Source: an uncultured Collinsella sp. (GTDB lineage: Bacteria; Actinomycetota; Coriobacteriia; Coriobacteriales; Coriobacteriaceae). From it: a stretch of 64,000 bases of DNA. The notes under the pieces are model-generated. The model had not been told where the DNA came from. It saw nothing but the letters and a program-made list of their open reading frames with translations, and did not search any database. The stretch's first letter is position 1. Each line of letters starts with the position of its first letter. Both the position numbers and the translations under genes were made by a program. Location of the stretch: the NCBI GenBank assembly GCA_902489965.1, contig CABUCA010000001.1:5428-69427 (forward strand). Reading direction: 5' to 3'. Of the stretch, positions 41,500 to 50,678 are shown piece after piece.

Positions 41500-42417
41500 T
41501 TAATTGGACTCGCCCACCAGGGCGCGGCAGAAATCTTTGGCATTGAACTCCTGCAGGTCATCGACCTGCTCGCCCACGCCGATGCGCAGGATCGGGAGCT
41601 TGAGCTTCTCGGCCACGGCCATGGCGATACCGCCCTTAGCCGTGCCGTCGAGCTTTGTCATGATAATACCGTCCAGGCCAAGCGCCTCGTTAAACTCGAG
41701 CGCCTGGTTGAGGCCGTTTTGGCCCGTTGCGGCATCGATCACGAGCACGACATAGACGGGCATGGGGCCGGCGGCCATATTGGCGGCGCGCTTACGGGTC
41801 ACATTGACCACCTTGGCAAGCTCGCGCATGAGCTCGGAGCTCGTGTGCAGACGACCGGCGGTATCGATAAGCACCAGGTCGCTGCCGCGCTTGTCGGCCT
41901 CGTCGAGCACGTCGTAGCAAACACTTGCCGGATCGGAGCCGCGGTCGCGCTTGATGACGGGAACGCCGGCGCGCTGACCCCACACATCGAGCTGCTCAAT
42001 GGCGGCGGCGCGGAAGGTATCGGCAGAACCGATCACGACGTTCTTGCCGCGGGCGGCCATGGCGCTCGCGATCTTGCCGACAGTCGTGGTCTTGCCGGCG
42101 CCGTTGATGCCCACAAAAAGCACGCAACTCGGCGTATCGGCGAACGGATCGCGCTCGATGGGCACAAAGTGCTGCTCGAGCTGCTCGGCCAGGGCACGAC
42201 GGAGCTGCGGGGCGGTCTTGAGGTTCTTCTTGGCCGCGGCATCGCGCAGGTCATCAGAAACCTGGATGGCGACCTCGGCACCCATGTCACCCATGACGAG
42301 CGTGTCCTCAAGGTCCTCCCAAAAATCTTCGTCAACCTCGCCGCCAAAGTAGAAGACCTCGTTGAGGGCCTCGCGGCTGCGCTCGAGTCCGCGCGAGAGA
42401 GCGTCAAAGAATCCCAT
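41500..42417 (-). CDS. ftsY: Signal recognition particle receptor FtsY
   Basis: Membrane-associated GTPase partner of Ffh. At 305 residues it lacks the acidic A domain of E. coli FtsY, starting almost directly with the N domain (MGFFDALSRGLERSREALNEVF). G motifs: GINGAGKTTTVGKIA, LIDTAGRLHTSSELM, TKLDGTAKGG. Start overlaps the smc stop (TAATG). Confidence 0.97.
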   Translation of the reverse strand: MGFFDALSRGLERSREALNEVFYFGGEVDEDFWEDLEDTLVMGDMGAEVAIQVSDDLRDAAAKKNLKTAPQLRRALAEQLEQHFVPIERDPFADTPSCVLFVGINGAGKTTTVGKIASAMAARGKNVVIGSADTFRAAAIEQLDVWGQRAGVPVIKRDRGSDPASVCYDVLDEADKRGSDLVLIDTAGRLHTSSELMRELAKVVNVTRKRAANMAAGPMPVYVVLVIDAATGQNGLNQALEFNEALGLDGIIMTKLDGTAKGGIAMAVAEKLKLPILRIGVGEQVDDLQEFNAKDFCRALVGESN

Positions 42418-45400
42418 TATGCATTCACGACCTTTCCGGTTTCGCGATCGAGTTTTTGCGAGACGACGCGACTGACGCCGTCGGCTTGCATCGAGACGCC
42501 ATAGAGGACGTCGGCGTCCTCCATAGTACGGCGCTGATGCGAGATAACCAAGAGCTGCGTATCGGAACGCAACACATCGAGTGCGCCGATGAGCTTGGAC
42601 AGGTTGGCGTCATCGAGCGCCGCCTCGACCTCGTCCAGCACATAGAACGGCACCGTGCGCGTGCGATACACAGCAAAGAGCAGGGCGAGCGCCGTCAGGC
42701 TCTTCTCGCCGCCCGACATGAGCATCATCTTGGTGATGCGCTTGCCGCGCGGCTGCGCCACGACCTCGATACCCGTCTCGGCAGGATGCTCGGGATCGGT
42801 CATCTCCAGATGAGCCTGGCCGCCCGGGAAGAGCATAGCGAAGATCTCGCGGAAGTTCGCGTCGACCTTCTCAAACGTCACCAGGAAGGCCTTCCGCATC
42901 TTGCGATCAATGGCCACCGTGATCTTGGTGAGCGCCTTGCGCGCGCTCTCCAGATCGGCCAGCTGCTCCTCGATGTAGTCGGCACGGCGCTTGAGCTGCT
43001 CGTACTCCTCCATGGCAACTTGGTTAACGGGACCAAGGTTGTTGATCTGGCGCACAAGCTGGTTGAGTTCGCGCTCGGCGGCATCGCGGTCCGTGGGCGC
43101 CGGAAGCATGAGCGCTGTCTCGAGCACCGTCGTGCCATCGGCGGTAATGGCCTTAATGGCGGCCTCTACCTGCACCTCGAGCTTGCCACGCGCGACCTTG
43201 AACTCGTTTTGCGTGGCAGAGGCGGTATCGACTCGCTCCTTAGCGCGGGCAACCTCTGCCTTGGCATCCTCGATGGTCTTCTTGAGCGAAGCGGAGTCCG
43301 CCTCCTCCAGAGAGGCCTGGTCACGCAGGCGCGCTGCCCAATCCGACGCGCGTTCCAACAGGGCAGAATAGCGTTCGTGCATGGGATCGACGCGTAGGCG
43401 CAGCAGCTCGAGCGAGCGCGAAGCCTGGCGTGTTCCGCGGATACGACGGTCGATGCCCTCAAGACGATGCTCCAGGTCGGGCACGCGGCCCTTCAGCGAA
43501 CGCAGGCGTTCACTCGTCTGGGCTAGGCGGACCTTGGCGTCGGCGAGCTTGCCGGCAGCCTCGGAATCGTCACGGCGAACGCGGTCGAGTTCGTCGTTGG
43601 CCTCGGCAATCTGCAAGCCCAGATCGCTTGCCTGCGCGCGGGCCTCGTCACGCGAACGGGTGAGCTCATCAACTCGCGGGCGTGCAGCGCGAACGGCTTC
43701 GGAGGCCTGCTCGCGACGCGTGGAGATGCGCACGCGCTCGACCTCGGCATTGTTGGCGCTTTGCTCCAAGCGGCCGATCTCGGAGAGCAGCGAGCGGCGC
43801 TCGCCCTCAAGACGGGCGATCTCGCCAGCGGCATCGCCCTCAGCGGCACGCGCTTCCTCAACGGCCGCATTGGCCTCGACGACCTGATCCGACACATGCT
43901 CAAACACAGCGGCCAAATCGGGCTCAAGCCCATCCAGCTCGCGAATGCGACGCTTACGCTCCAGAGCACCCGACGCCTCGCCGGCATCGAGGCCCACACG
44001 CACCAGGCCGCCACAGCTTACGCGGGCGCCATCGGGAGTCACATAGGTCACACCGTCAACGACAGGCGCAGCCAGCGCGGCAGCCAAGTCATCGACCACG
44101 TAATAGCCGCCGAGCAGCGCCTCGACGACGGGTCCGTAGCCTGCACGCACGGACAGACGATCAACCAGGCGGGTACCGGCAGCGCCCTCAGCGGCGGTAG
44201 AGCCGCTCACGCCACGCGTCACCAGCAGTGCTTCGCCCGAGGCCTTCTTTTGGTCCAGAGCCGCACGACCGGCACGCTCAAGCGTGGCGGCGTCATCAAA
44301 CAGCAGCGCATCGATATCGCCGGCGAGCAATTGCTCAACCAGGCCCTCAAGCTCGCGCGGGGCCTCCAGCACGTCGCCCAGACGACCCAAGACATCGTCG
44401 CCCAGCGCACCCACCAGACGGCTCACGAGCGGCGAGCTGTCGGCCATGCGGGCATCGAGTTTCTTTTGGCTGGAAAGCTCCGAGCGCACCTCGGACAACT
44501 TGTTGCGCGCCTCGCTCTCGCGGGCACGCAGGTCCTTCAGGGCCGCGCGTGCCGTCTCGGTGGCCTCACGCGCATCAACCTGAGCCTGGCGCGCTTCCTC
44601 AAGAGCGCCCTCAAGCTCCTCGGCGCGGTCGCGACGGCTCTCAAGCGAGGCCATGACCTCCTCAAGCTGCTCGTCGATCTGCTCCAGGCGCGAGGCATAC
44701 ATGTTGTCCTCGACCTCGGCATTGCTCAGCGAGTCCTTCACCTTGGCGAGCTCGAGCGCGGCGTTATCGGCCACACGCTGCACATCGCGCTGCTCACGCG
44801 TGAGCTGCGAAATCTGATTGTCGAGCGCAACGCGACGCTCGTGGAGCTCAGCGGCGGCAGGACCAGCGGCGTCAACGTCCTCCTGGGCCTGCATATGCGC
44901 ACCGGTCACTTCCTCAAGCTGCGCACGCGCGTCCTCGAGCTCCTCGACCACGCGACGACGCTGATGCTCGGAACTCGAAATCTGTCCGCGCATGTCAGAC
45001 AGGCGCGACACCATGTTGTGGCCCTTTTCCTCGAGCAGGCGCATGTCGGAGTTAATGCGGCCGACCACATCTTGCATATGACGGCGCTGCTCGCCTAGGT
45101 CGCCCACAAACAGGCCCTTTTCCTCGAGCATGACCTGAAGCTTCTCGAGCTCGCGCTCCTTTTCGCCCATGCGGTACTGCGCAAGCTCCAGCTCGGCGGC
45201 ACCTTCCTTGGAGCGGCTCTCCAGGTCGTTCCACTGCGACTGCAGCGAACGCAGCTCGTCGACAGCCAGCATCTGCGTAAGCTCGTTCGCACGCGAGGAC
45301 AGCTCTTTGTACTTGCGCGCGCGATCGACCTGACGCTCCAACGGCCGCAGCTGACGGGCGATTTCCTTATTGATGTCGCGGGCACGCGTCAGGTGCTCGT

Positions 45401-45953
45401 CCATCGACTTAATCTTTTTGAGCGCACGCTCCTTGCGGCGCTTGTGCTTGGAGATGCCGGCGGCCTCCTCGATGAGGGCGCGGCGCTCCTCGGGGCGGCT
45501 CTGCAAGATGGCGTCGAGCTTGCCCTGGCTGATGATGGAATGTGTATCCTTGCCCAGGCCCGAATCGTGCAGGATGTCCTGAATGTCCATCAGGCGGCAC
45601 GGACTCGAGTTGATGAGGTACTCGCTTTCGCCCGAGCGATACATGCGACGGGTGATGGCGACCTCGTCAAAATCGACGGGCAGCATATGGTCCGAGTTAT
45701 CGAGCACCAGCGTGACCTCGGCGACACCCACCGGCTTGCGCGCCGACGAGCCCGAGAAGATGACATCCTCCATGGCCTGGCCGCGCAGCTGCTTGGCGCT
45801 CTGCTCGCCCAGGACCCACAGAATCGAGTCGGAGATGTTCGATTTTCCCGAGCCGTTGGGACCGACGATGACGGTCAGGCCCGGCTCAAACGTCATATGG
45901 GCGCGGTCGGCAAACGACTTGAACCCCTTGAGCGTGAGGGACTTGAGATACAC
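42417..45953 (-). CDS. smc: Chromosome segregation protein SMC
   Basis: Condensin ATPase that compacts and orients the chromosome. 1178 residues: N-terminal Walker A GPNGSGKSNISDSILWVLGE (about 32-51); long coiled coils to about 500; hinge about 510-650; second coiled coil; C-terminal signature LMSGGEKSLTALALLFAVYR and Walker B FYVLDEVEAALDD. GTG start at 45953 with GAGGAAC. scpA and scpB are not in the window. Confidence 0.97.
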   Translation of the reverse strand: MYLKSLTLKGFKSFADRAHMTFEPGLTVIVGPNGSGKSNISDSILWVLGEQSAKQLRGQAMEDVIFSGSSARKPVGVAEVTLVLDNSDHMLPVDFDEVAITRRMYRSGESEYLINSSPCRLMDIQDILHDSGLGKDTHSIISQGKLDAILQSRPEERRALIEEAAGISKHKRRKERALKKIKSMDEHLTRARDINKEIARQLRPLERQVDRARKYKELSSRANELTQMLAVDELRSLQSQWNDLESRSKEGAAELELAQYRMGEKERELEKLQVMLEEKGLFVGDLGEQRRHMQDVVGRINSDMRLLEEKGHNMVSRLSDMRGQISSSEHQRRRVVEELEDARAQLEEVTGAHMQAQEDVDAAGPAAAELHERRVALDNQISQLTREQRDVQRVADNAALELAKVKDSLSNAEVEDNMYASRLEQIDEQLEEVMASLESRRDRAEELEGALEEARQAQVDAREATETARAALKDLRARESEARNKLSEVRSELSSQKKLDARMADSSPLVSRLVGALGDDVLGRLGDVLEAPRELEGLVEQLLAGDIDALLFDDAATLERAGRAALDQKKASGEALLVTRGVSGSTAAEGAAGTRLVDRLSVRAGYGPVVEALLGGYYVVDDLAAALAAPVVDGVTYVTPDGARVSCGGLVRVGLDAGEASGALERKRRIRELDGLEPDLAAVFEHVSDQVVEANAAVEEARAAEGDAAGEIARLEGERRSLLSEIGRLEQSANNAEVERVRISTRREQASEAVRAARPRVDELTRSRDEARAQASDLGLQIAEANDELDRVRRDDSEAAGKLADAKVRLAQTSERLRSLKGRVPDLEHRLEGIDRRIRGTRQASRSLELLRLRVDPMHERYSALLERASDWAARLRDQASLEEADSASLKKTIEDAKAEVARAKERVDTASATQNEFKVARGKLEVQVEAAIKAITADGTTVLETALMLPAPTDRDAAERELNQLVRQINNLGPVNQVAMEEYEQLKRRADYIEEQLADLESARKALTKITVAIDRKMRKAFLVTFEKVDANFREIFAMLFPGGQAHLEMTDPEHPAETGIEVVAQPRGKRITKMMLMSGGEKSLTALALLFAVYRTRTVPFYVLDEVEAALDDANLSKLIGALDVLRSDTQLLVISHQRRTMEDADVLYGVSMQADGVSRVVSQKLDRETGKVVNA

Positions 45954-45963
45954 GGTTCCTCGC

Positions 45964-46689
45964 TTAAACAGGCTTCTTGTTGAGAATCACGCCGTTGGTG
46001 GTGTAGCCCATGCGGTCAAGTGCCTCGAGTGCAGCGGCTCCCTCGGCTTCCTTCTTAGAGGAACCGGTGCCGCGACCCTGACGAATACCATCGATCAACA
46101 CCACGGCGGTAAAGGTGGGCGCATGCGCCGGGCCCTCGGAGCCAACGAGCTTATACGCCGGGGGCTCGTGACCGTCGGCTTGCACGCACTCCTGCAAAAA
46201 CGACTTGGGGTTTGCAGGATGCTCAGCACGCTCGGAAGCCAAATGCGGCTTAAGCGTACGGTGAATGAACTCTGCCGCAACGTCCCAGCCGGCATCCAGG
46301 TACAGCGCGCCCACGAGCGACTCATAGACGTTCTCGAGGGCCGAATGCAGGCCGCGCGCACCAGTACCGGTCTCAGAGGCACCAAAGATGATGATGTCGT
46401 CAATGCCCAGCTCGTGAGAAACCTCGGACAGCGTAGCGCCCGAGACAAGCGACACCTTCAGGCGCGTGAGCTTGCCCTCGTCAAACTCCGGATAGGACTC
46501 AAACAGGGAGCGTGCGACCACAGCGCCCAAAATGGAATCGCCCAAGAACTCAAGGCGCTCATAGCTGGCAGAAACCGGCTGTCCCTCGACTGCCGAGGGA
46601 TGCGTAAGCGCCGCGCGCAGCAGCACCTTATTGTTGAACTCGTGGCCCAGGATTTCCTGGGCGCGCGTAAGTCGGTCGGATAAAGCCAA
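45964..46689 (-). CDS. rnc: Ribonuclease III
   Basis: Cleaves double-stranded RNA in rRNA processing. 241 residues with the catalytic signature ERLEFLGDSILGAVV (about 43-57), distal Glu in ENVYESLVGALYLD, and a C-terminal dsRBD (KSFLQECVQADGHEPPAYKLVGSEG; GRGTGSSKKEAEGAAALEAL). TTG start at 46689 with AAGGAGG upstream in the acpP end. The acpP-rnc-smc-ftsY order is typical. Confidence 0.96.
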   Translation of the reverse strand: MALSDRLTRAQEILGHEFNNKVLLRAALTHPSAVEGQPVSASYERLEFLGDSILGAVVARSLFESYPEFDEGKLTRLKVSLVSGATLSEVSHELGIDDIIIFGASETGTGARGLHSALENVYESLVGALYLDAGWDVAAEFIHRTLKPHLASERAEHPANPKSFLQECVQADGHEPPAYKLVGSEGPAHAPTFTAVVLIDGIRQGRGTGSSKKEAEGAAALEALDRMGYTTNGVILNKKPV

Positions 46690-46692
46690 GAC

Positions 46693-46935
46693 TTAGGCCT
46701 CCTTGGCAGCTTCGATAGCGTCGACGGCGTCGGCGACAGAGTTGAGCGAGAGCAGAGTCTCGTCATCGATCTCGAGGTTGAACTCGTCCTCGATAGCCGT
46801 AACCAGCTGCAGGCGCTCGAGCGAGTTGGCATCGAGGTCGTCAAAGGTGGTCTCCTCGCTAATTTCGGCAACATCGACGCCCAGAACGTCAGCAGCGACC
46901 TCGGCGATCTTGTCGAAGATTTCGGAGCGGTCCAT
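46693..46935 (-). CDS. acpP: Acyl carrier protein
   Basis: 80-residue carrier of fatty acyl intermediates. The phosphopantetheine serine is Ser38 in DLDANSLERLQ; the residue before it is Asn rather than the usual Asp (DSL). Helices I-IV fit the family. ATG 46935 has AGAGGAAG upstream, and an open frame upstream is not part of the gene. Lies downstream of plsX, 124 bp apart, with a long palindrome between. Confidence 0.94.
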   Translation of the reverse strand: MDRSEIFDKIAEVAADVLGVDVAEISEETTFDDLDANSLERLQLVTAIEDEFNLEIDDETLLSLNSVADAVDAIEAAKEA

Positions 46936-46971
46936 AGCGCTTCCTCTCATAGTGCATGAATACCAAAAGAA

Positions 46972-46993
46972 TGGTACCGCCCGGGCGGTACCA
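46972..46993. promoter_or_regulatory. 22-bp perfect palindrome upstream of acpP
   Basis: Centred on CCCGGG, each arm reads TGGTACCGCCC outward-in. It lies 37 bases before the acpP start in the plsX-acpP gap. Either an operator (for example for a fatty-acid regulator) or a GC-rich hairpin followed by ATTCTTTT that could attenuate transcription. Confidence 0.55.
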
Positions 46994-47059
46994 AGACACG
47001 GTTCTGATTCTACCCCACGACGTGCGCCGCGAAGCACATAACAGCGCCCTAACTCGCTC

Positions 47060-48079
47060 TTATAAAACGATACCGTCCATAGAGTTGGCGACATTCTCAA
47101 CCAGCCCGGCGCGCACGGCTTCGGCCGCCGCGAGCGTACCGTTTTTGACAGCCTCGACTGAGGTGGCGCCATGGCCGATCAGGACCACGCCGCGCAGGCC
47201 CAGAAGAATCGCGCCGCCCTTGGCGTCGCCAGAGAGCTTGGCCTTAATCTCGCGCATCTGCTTTTTAATGAGCAGCGCGGCGATCTTGGTGCCGAGCGAG
47301 GCCATAAAGGCGCCCTTGAGCTCCTGCAGCAAAAACTTGGCAGCGCCCTCGGTAGCTTTGAGAGCGATATTACCCGACATGCCATCGGCAACGACGACAT
47401 CGAAGTTACCTGAGGTGAGGTCGGTGCCCTCGCAGTTACCAACAAAGCCGGGAACGGCGGCCTTCATAGCAGGGAAACAGGCCTTGGTAAAGTTGGAGCC
47501 CTTCTCATCCTCGGTGCCGTTGGCAAGCAGGCCCACGCGAGGATGCTCGATGCCCAGGACGACGCGGGCATAGGCGCTACCCATCTGGGCAAAACGCACC
47601 ATGTCATCGACCTCCACATCGGGGTTGGCACCCATGTCGCACAGCACCGTCAGACCGCCGGCGCGATTGGGCAGCGCATTGGTCAGACAGGGGCGCACCG
47701 GCTGCTTCTTGCCTTCGGCCTGATACCTAAACGGCGTCACATAGGCGGTGGCGGCGGCGGTCATGGCACCGGTGGAGCCGGCGGAGAAGAACGCATCCGC
47801 GTTGCCCTTCTTAATGGCGCGGCAAGAAAGCACGATCGACGACTTACGCTTGGTCATCACGGCGCGAATGGGATCGTCATCCATGGCGATAACGTCAGGC
47901 GCCTCAAGGGCCTCAACACGTGCATGGGAAGCTGCAAAGGGATTGACGATTTCGGCGGGACCAGCTGCCAAGACCTCGATATCGGGATCGGCGGCAAGCG
48001 CAGCCTCGATACCATCAAGAACAACCTGAGGTTTCTCGTCTCCGCCCACAACGTCTACACAAACGCGAACGTTACTCAT
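47060..48079 (-). CDS. plsX: Phosphate acyltransferase PlsX
   Basis: Converts acyl-ACP to acyl-phosphate at the start of phospholipid synthesis. 339 residues; family hallmarks are VDVVGGDEKPQVVLDG near the N-terminus, SAGSTGAMTAAA, DMGANPDVEVDD, GLLANGTEDEKGSNFTK and DGMSGNIALKATEGAAKF. In many genomes the motif is MGGDxxP; here it is VGGDEKP. RBS AAGGAG. rpmF-plsX-acpP is a standard lipid cluster. Confidence 0.96.
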   Translation of the reverse strand: MSNVRVCVDVVGGDEKPQVVLDGIEAALAADPDIEVLAAGPAEIVNPFAASHARVEALEAPDVIAMDDDPIRAVMTKRKSSIVLSCRAIKKGNADAFFSAGSTGAMTAAATAYVTPFRYQAEGKKQPVRPCLTNALPNRAGGLTVLCDMGANPDVEVDDMVRFAQMGSAYARVVLGIEHPRVGLLANGTEDEKGSNFTKACFPAMKAAVPGFVGNCEGTDLTSGNFDVVVADGMSGNIALKATEGAAKFLLQELKGAFMASLGTKIAALLIKKQMREIKAKLSGDAKGGAILLGLRGVVLIGHGATSVEAVKNGTLAAAEAVRAGLVENVANSMDGIVL

Positions 48080-48095
48080 AATACATGCTCCTTAT

Positions 48096-48128
48096 ACAAA
48101 AATGGCCGACTCATTGAGCCGGCCATTG
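48096..48128 (-). terminator. Terminator after rpmF
   Basis: AATGGCCG/CGGCCATT stem; on the minus strand followed by TTTTT. plsX therefore likely has its own promoter or receives readthrough. Confidence 0.8.
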
Positions 48129-48167
48129 TGGTTCCATTTGGAACGGCATCGCATCCAGAGTATACCG

Positions 48168-48347
48168 TTACTCGGTAACGATAACCTCGCGGTCCTTGTA
48201 GAAACCGCAGCTGGGGCACACGTGATGCGGGAGCTTGACAGCACCGCAACGGGGGCACGTGGACTGAGCCGCAGCCGAGATCTTCATGTTGGCGGAACGA
48301 CGGGTGTGAGTGCGGATACGACCCTGCTTTTGTTTAGGTACGGGCAT
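48168..48347 (-). CDS. rpmF: 50S ribosomal protein L32
   Basis: Small ribosomal protein, 59 residues, starting MPVPKQKQGRIRTHTRRSAN as in the family. It is the zinc-binding form: CPRC (31-34) and CPSC (44-47). ATG 48347 has AAGGTCAC upstream. Lies between the DUF177 gene and plsX, the usual context. Confidence 0.97.
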   Translation of the reverse strand: MPVPKQKQGRIRTHTRRSANMKISAAAQSTCPRCGAVKLPHHVCPSCGFYKDREVIVTE

Positions 48348-48411
48348 AGTGACCTTCCTTATGAACTATCCAGTGTGGCGATTACGCGCAAGTAGCGATA
48401 CTACCACAGTT

Positions 48412-48966
48412 TTACTCATCAAGCTTGAGATTCTTCAATGCTGCAAATGGATTTTCCGTGGCAGCGGCCCATTCTGCCTCTGCCTGGGCGGCGCAATCGC
48501 ATTGCTCGACGTTGAGATTGCAACCGCATGTGGGGCACAGACCACGGCAATCGGGCTTGCAGAGCACCACAAACGGCGTGTCCATAACGACCGCGTCATT
48601 GATAGGCTCACCCAGATCAACGATACGGTCCTCACCCAGGAGCTCGTAGCCGTCCTCGTAGGCCTCGGGATCCTCGGGCTCCTCAAAGAGGTAGAACTCC
48701 TCGATCTCGCCGGCGATATCAAACGAGGCGGGCTCCAGGCAACGGTCGCACTCGCCGGTGGCGTGCGCGCGAACCATGCCCGTGAGCAAGACACCGGTAC
48801 CGGCATTGGTAAAGACAACGTCGTAGTCGATGCCGTCCTGTAGCTGGTACTCCTTCTCGCCCACCGTGTAGGTGGCGACATCGACCTTACCGGTCAGCGG
48901 ATACGAATCTCCAGGAAACTCGAGCTGCTCGGAAAGATCGACGGTAACGCTCGGGAACTCAGCCAT
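48412..48966 (-). CDS. yceD: DUF177 (YceD) family protein
   Basis: 184-residue protein usually encoded just before rpmF and implicated in 23S rRNA accumulation. Core features: GTGVLLTGMVRAHATGECDRCLEPA with CDRC, and a C-terminal PDCRGLCPTCGCNLN zinc-like motif. ATG 48966 overlaps the stop of the upstream gene (TAATG). Confidence 0.92.
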   Translation of the reverse strand: MAEFPSVTVDLSEQLEFPGDSYPLTGKVDVATYTVGEKEYQLQDGIDYDVVFTNAGTGVLLTGMVRAHATGECDRCLEPASFDIAGEIEEFYLFEEPEDPEAYEDGYELLGEDRIVDLGEPINDAVVMDTPFVVLCKPDCRGLCPTCGCNLNVEQCDCAAQAEAEWAAATENPFAALKNLKLDE

Positions 48967-49463
48967 TACCACTGACCATTCTGCTGGGCGGCACCCTCGT
49001 TGAGCTGCTGACGGCAACGGGTAACGGTGCCGGTCAGGCTCTTGAGGTTCTCCTCCAGGTGCGTAAAGACCTGCTCTGCGTAGTCCTCGGCAGCATAACG
49101 CGTCTCGCGCTCGTACTGCTGGGCACGATCGCGGATGTCGTCGGCCTGCTGCTGCGCAAGGCGGACGATCTCCTGCTCACCGGCAATGGTGAGGGCCTGC
49201 TGCTGAGCGTCGGCGATGATGGAATCGGCCTGAGCGGCGGCGGAAGCCATAAGCTCCTCGCGCTCCTTAAGGATACGGCGGGACTTCTGCCACTCCTCGG
49301 GATAGCTCATGCGGATCTCGTCGAGGATGTTGAAGAACACGTCGGCGTCGATGACCTTGAACTGAGCGTTCTTGCCGAAAGGCGGCTTGGCTTCCTCGAT
49401 CAGCCCTTCGAGCTCATCGACCAAGCTGACGATCCTATCGCCAGGAAAATTCTCGCCCGGCAT
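48966..49463 (-). CDS. Coiled-coil protein, DivIVA/ATP synthase b-like
   Basis: 165 residues, mostly helical. An N-terminal FPGDRIVSLVDELEGLIEEAKPPFG segment precedes a long Gln/Ala/Glu-rich coiled coil (about 60-150). No membrane helix. I do not recognise a specific family; similar genes in this position are often labelled ATPase or DivIVA-like without proof. The DivIVA-like lead segment and place before yceD-rpmF suggest a cell-division or envelope role, unproven. RBS AAAGGAG before ATG 49463. Confidence 0.65.
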   Translation of the reverse strand: MPGENFPGDRIVSLVDELEGLIEEAKPPFGKNAQFKVIDADVFFNILDEIRMSYPEEWQKSRRILKEREELMASAAAQADSIIADAQQQALTIAGEQEIVRLAQQQADDIRDRAQQYERETRYAAEDYAEQVFTHLEENLKSLTGTVTRCRQQLNEGAAQQNGQW

Positions 49464-49531
49464 CCGGTCTCCTTTCATAGGTAACATATCATCGTGCTAG
49501 TTTACCACATGCCACCAGGCAATAAAAAACG

Positions 49532-50029
49532 TCACGAAAAGCGATGTCTGAGCGCTTCGACCACGTTGGACGGGACAAACGTCGATACATCGCTGCCGAG
49601 CGAGGCGATCTGGCGAACGACCGAGCTCGAGATATAGCCGTACTGCGGCGCACTCATGACAAAGATGGACTCCAGCTCGCTATCCAAGCGATAATTGAGG
49701 TCGGCCTGCTGCAGCTCGTACTCAAAGTCGGTCATAGCGCGCAGGCCCTTGACCACGGCCCCCGCCCCCTGCTCGCGAGCGAAGTCGACCAAGAGGCCGG
49801 TAAAGGGCAGGACCTCGACGCCGTCAAAATCACCGAGCGCCTCGCGGGCCAGCGCCACGCGCTCATCGAGCATAAACGTGGTGCCCACACCGTTTTTACC
49901 CTGCGATTCGGCCACGGCGACAATCACGCTGGGAAAGATGCGTCGGGCGCGGCGGATCACATCGATATGGCCAAACGTGATGGGATCGAAGGTGCCCGGG
50001 ACGATCACGCGGTTGATGGTGTCATTCAT
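49532..50029 (-). CDS. coaD: Phosphopantetheine adenylyltransferase
   Basis: Makes dephospho-CoA from 4'-phosphopantetheine and ATP. 165 residues with GTFDPITFGHIDVIRRA (T/HxGH motif) and ISSSVVRQIASLG for ATP binding. ATG 50029 has AGGAGG six bases upstream and overlaps the rsmD end. The rsmD-coaD pair is a widespread arrangement. Confidence 0.96.
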   Translation of the reverse strand: MNDTINRVIVPGTFDPITFGHIDVIRRARRIFPSVIVAVAESQGKNGVGTTFMLDERVALAREALGDFDGVEVLPFTGLLVDFAREQGAGAVVKGLRAMTDFEYELQQADLNYRLDSELESIFVMSAPQYGYISSSVVRQIASLGSDVSTFVPSNVVEALRHRFS

Positions 50030-50678
50030 GGGCGTCCTCCTGAAACGTCGTGGCATCGTTGTTATCAGCATCGGTGACGGCACTATCGCCCTCACCGTCA
50101 TCATCGCCGACCCAACGAAGCAGGTCGACCGAGGTAATGCCGTAGCGCTTCTCACGTACAGTCTCAAAGCCTACCGGATGCGCGCCCGCATCGGCGGCGG
50201 CATGCTCAAACAGGGCAAAAGCGCCAGGTGCAAACAGACCCTGCTGAGCCAGGTTCTGCAGCAGTTCCTCGACCGGCTCGGCACCATAAGCATAGGGCGG
50301 GTCGAGCAGGACCAGATCAAAGGGGCCGCCCGGCACACGACCGCGCGAGGCACTCGCCAGCATGTCGCCCGTGACCACACGCCAACGTGAACGGTCACGG
50401 CAGAGCGACTCGATATTCTTGGTAATGAGCCGCGCGGCGTTGCGATCGATCTCAAACGTCGTGAGCGAGCGGGCCCCACGAGAGAGCATCTCTAACCCTA
50501 AGGCGCCGGAGCCGCCAAAGGCGTCCAGCACACGGACCTCGTCCAGATCGAAGTCGAATGCCGACATGACCATAGATGCGCACGCCTCGCGTACGCGATC
50601 AGTCGTGGGGCGGGTGACATCGCGACCACGGGGCTCCTCGATCTTACGACCGCGCCATTCGCCGCCGATGATTCTCAT
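50022..50678 (-). CDS. rsmD: 16S rRNA (guanine966-N2)-methyltransferase RsmD
   Basis: Methylates G966 of 16S rRNA. 218 residues: RIIGGEWRGRKIEEPRG at the N-terminus, SAM motif LDAFGGSGALGLEMLSRGA and catalytic LLDPPYAYG. A charged Asp-rich tail of about 25 residues (DDDGEGDSAVTDADNND) exceeds the family length. Start overlaps the recG stop (ATGA). Confidence 0.94.
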   Translation of the reverse strand: MRIIGGEWRGRKIEEPRGRDVTRPTTDRVREACASMVMSAFDFDLDEVRVLDAFGGSGALGLEMLSRGARSLTTFEIDRNAARLITKNIESLCRDRSRWRVVTGDMLASASRGRVPGGPFDLVLLDPPYAYGAEPVEELLQNLAQQGLFAPGAFALFEHAAADAGAHPVGFETVREKRYGITSVDLLRWVGDDDGEGDSAVTDADNNDATTFQEDAHE

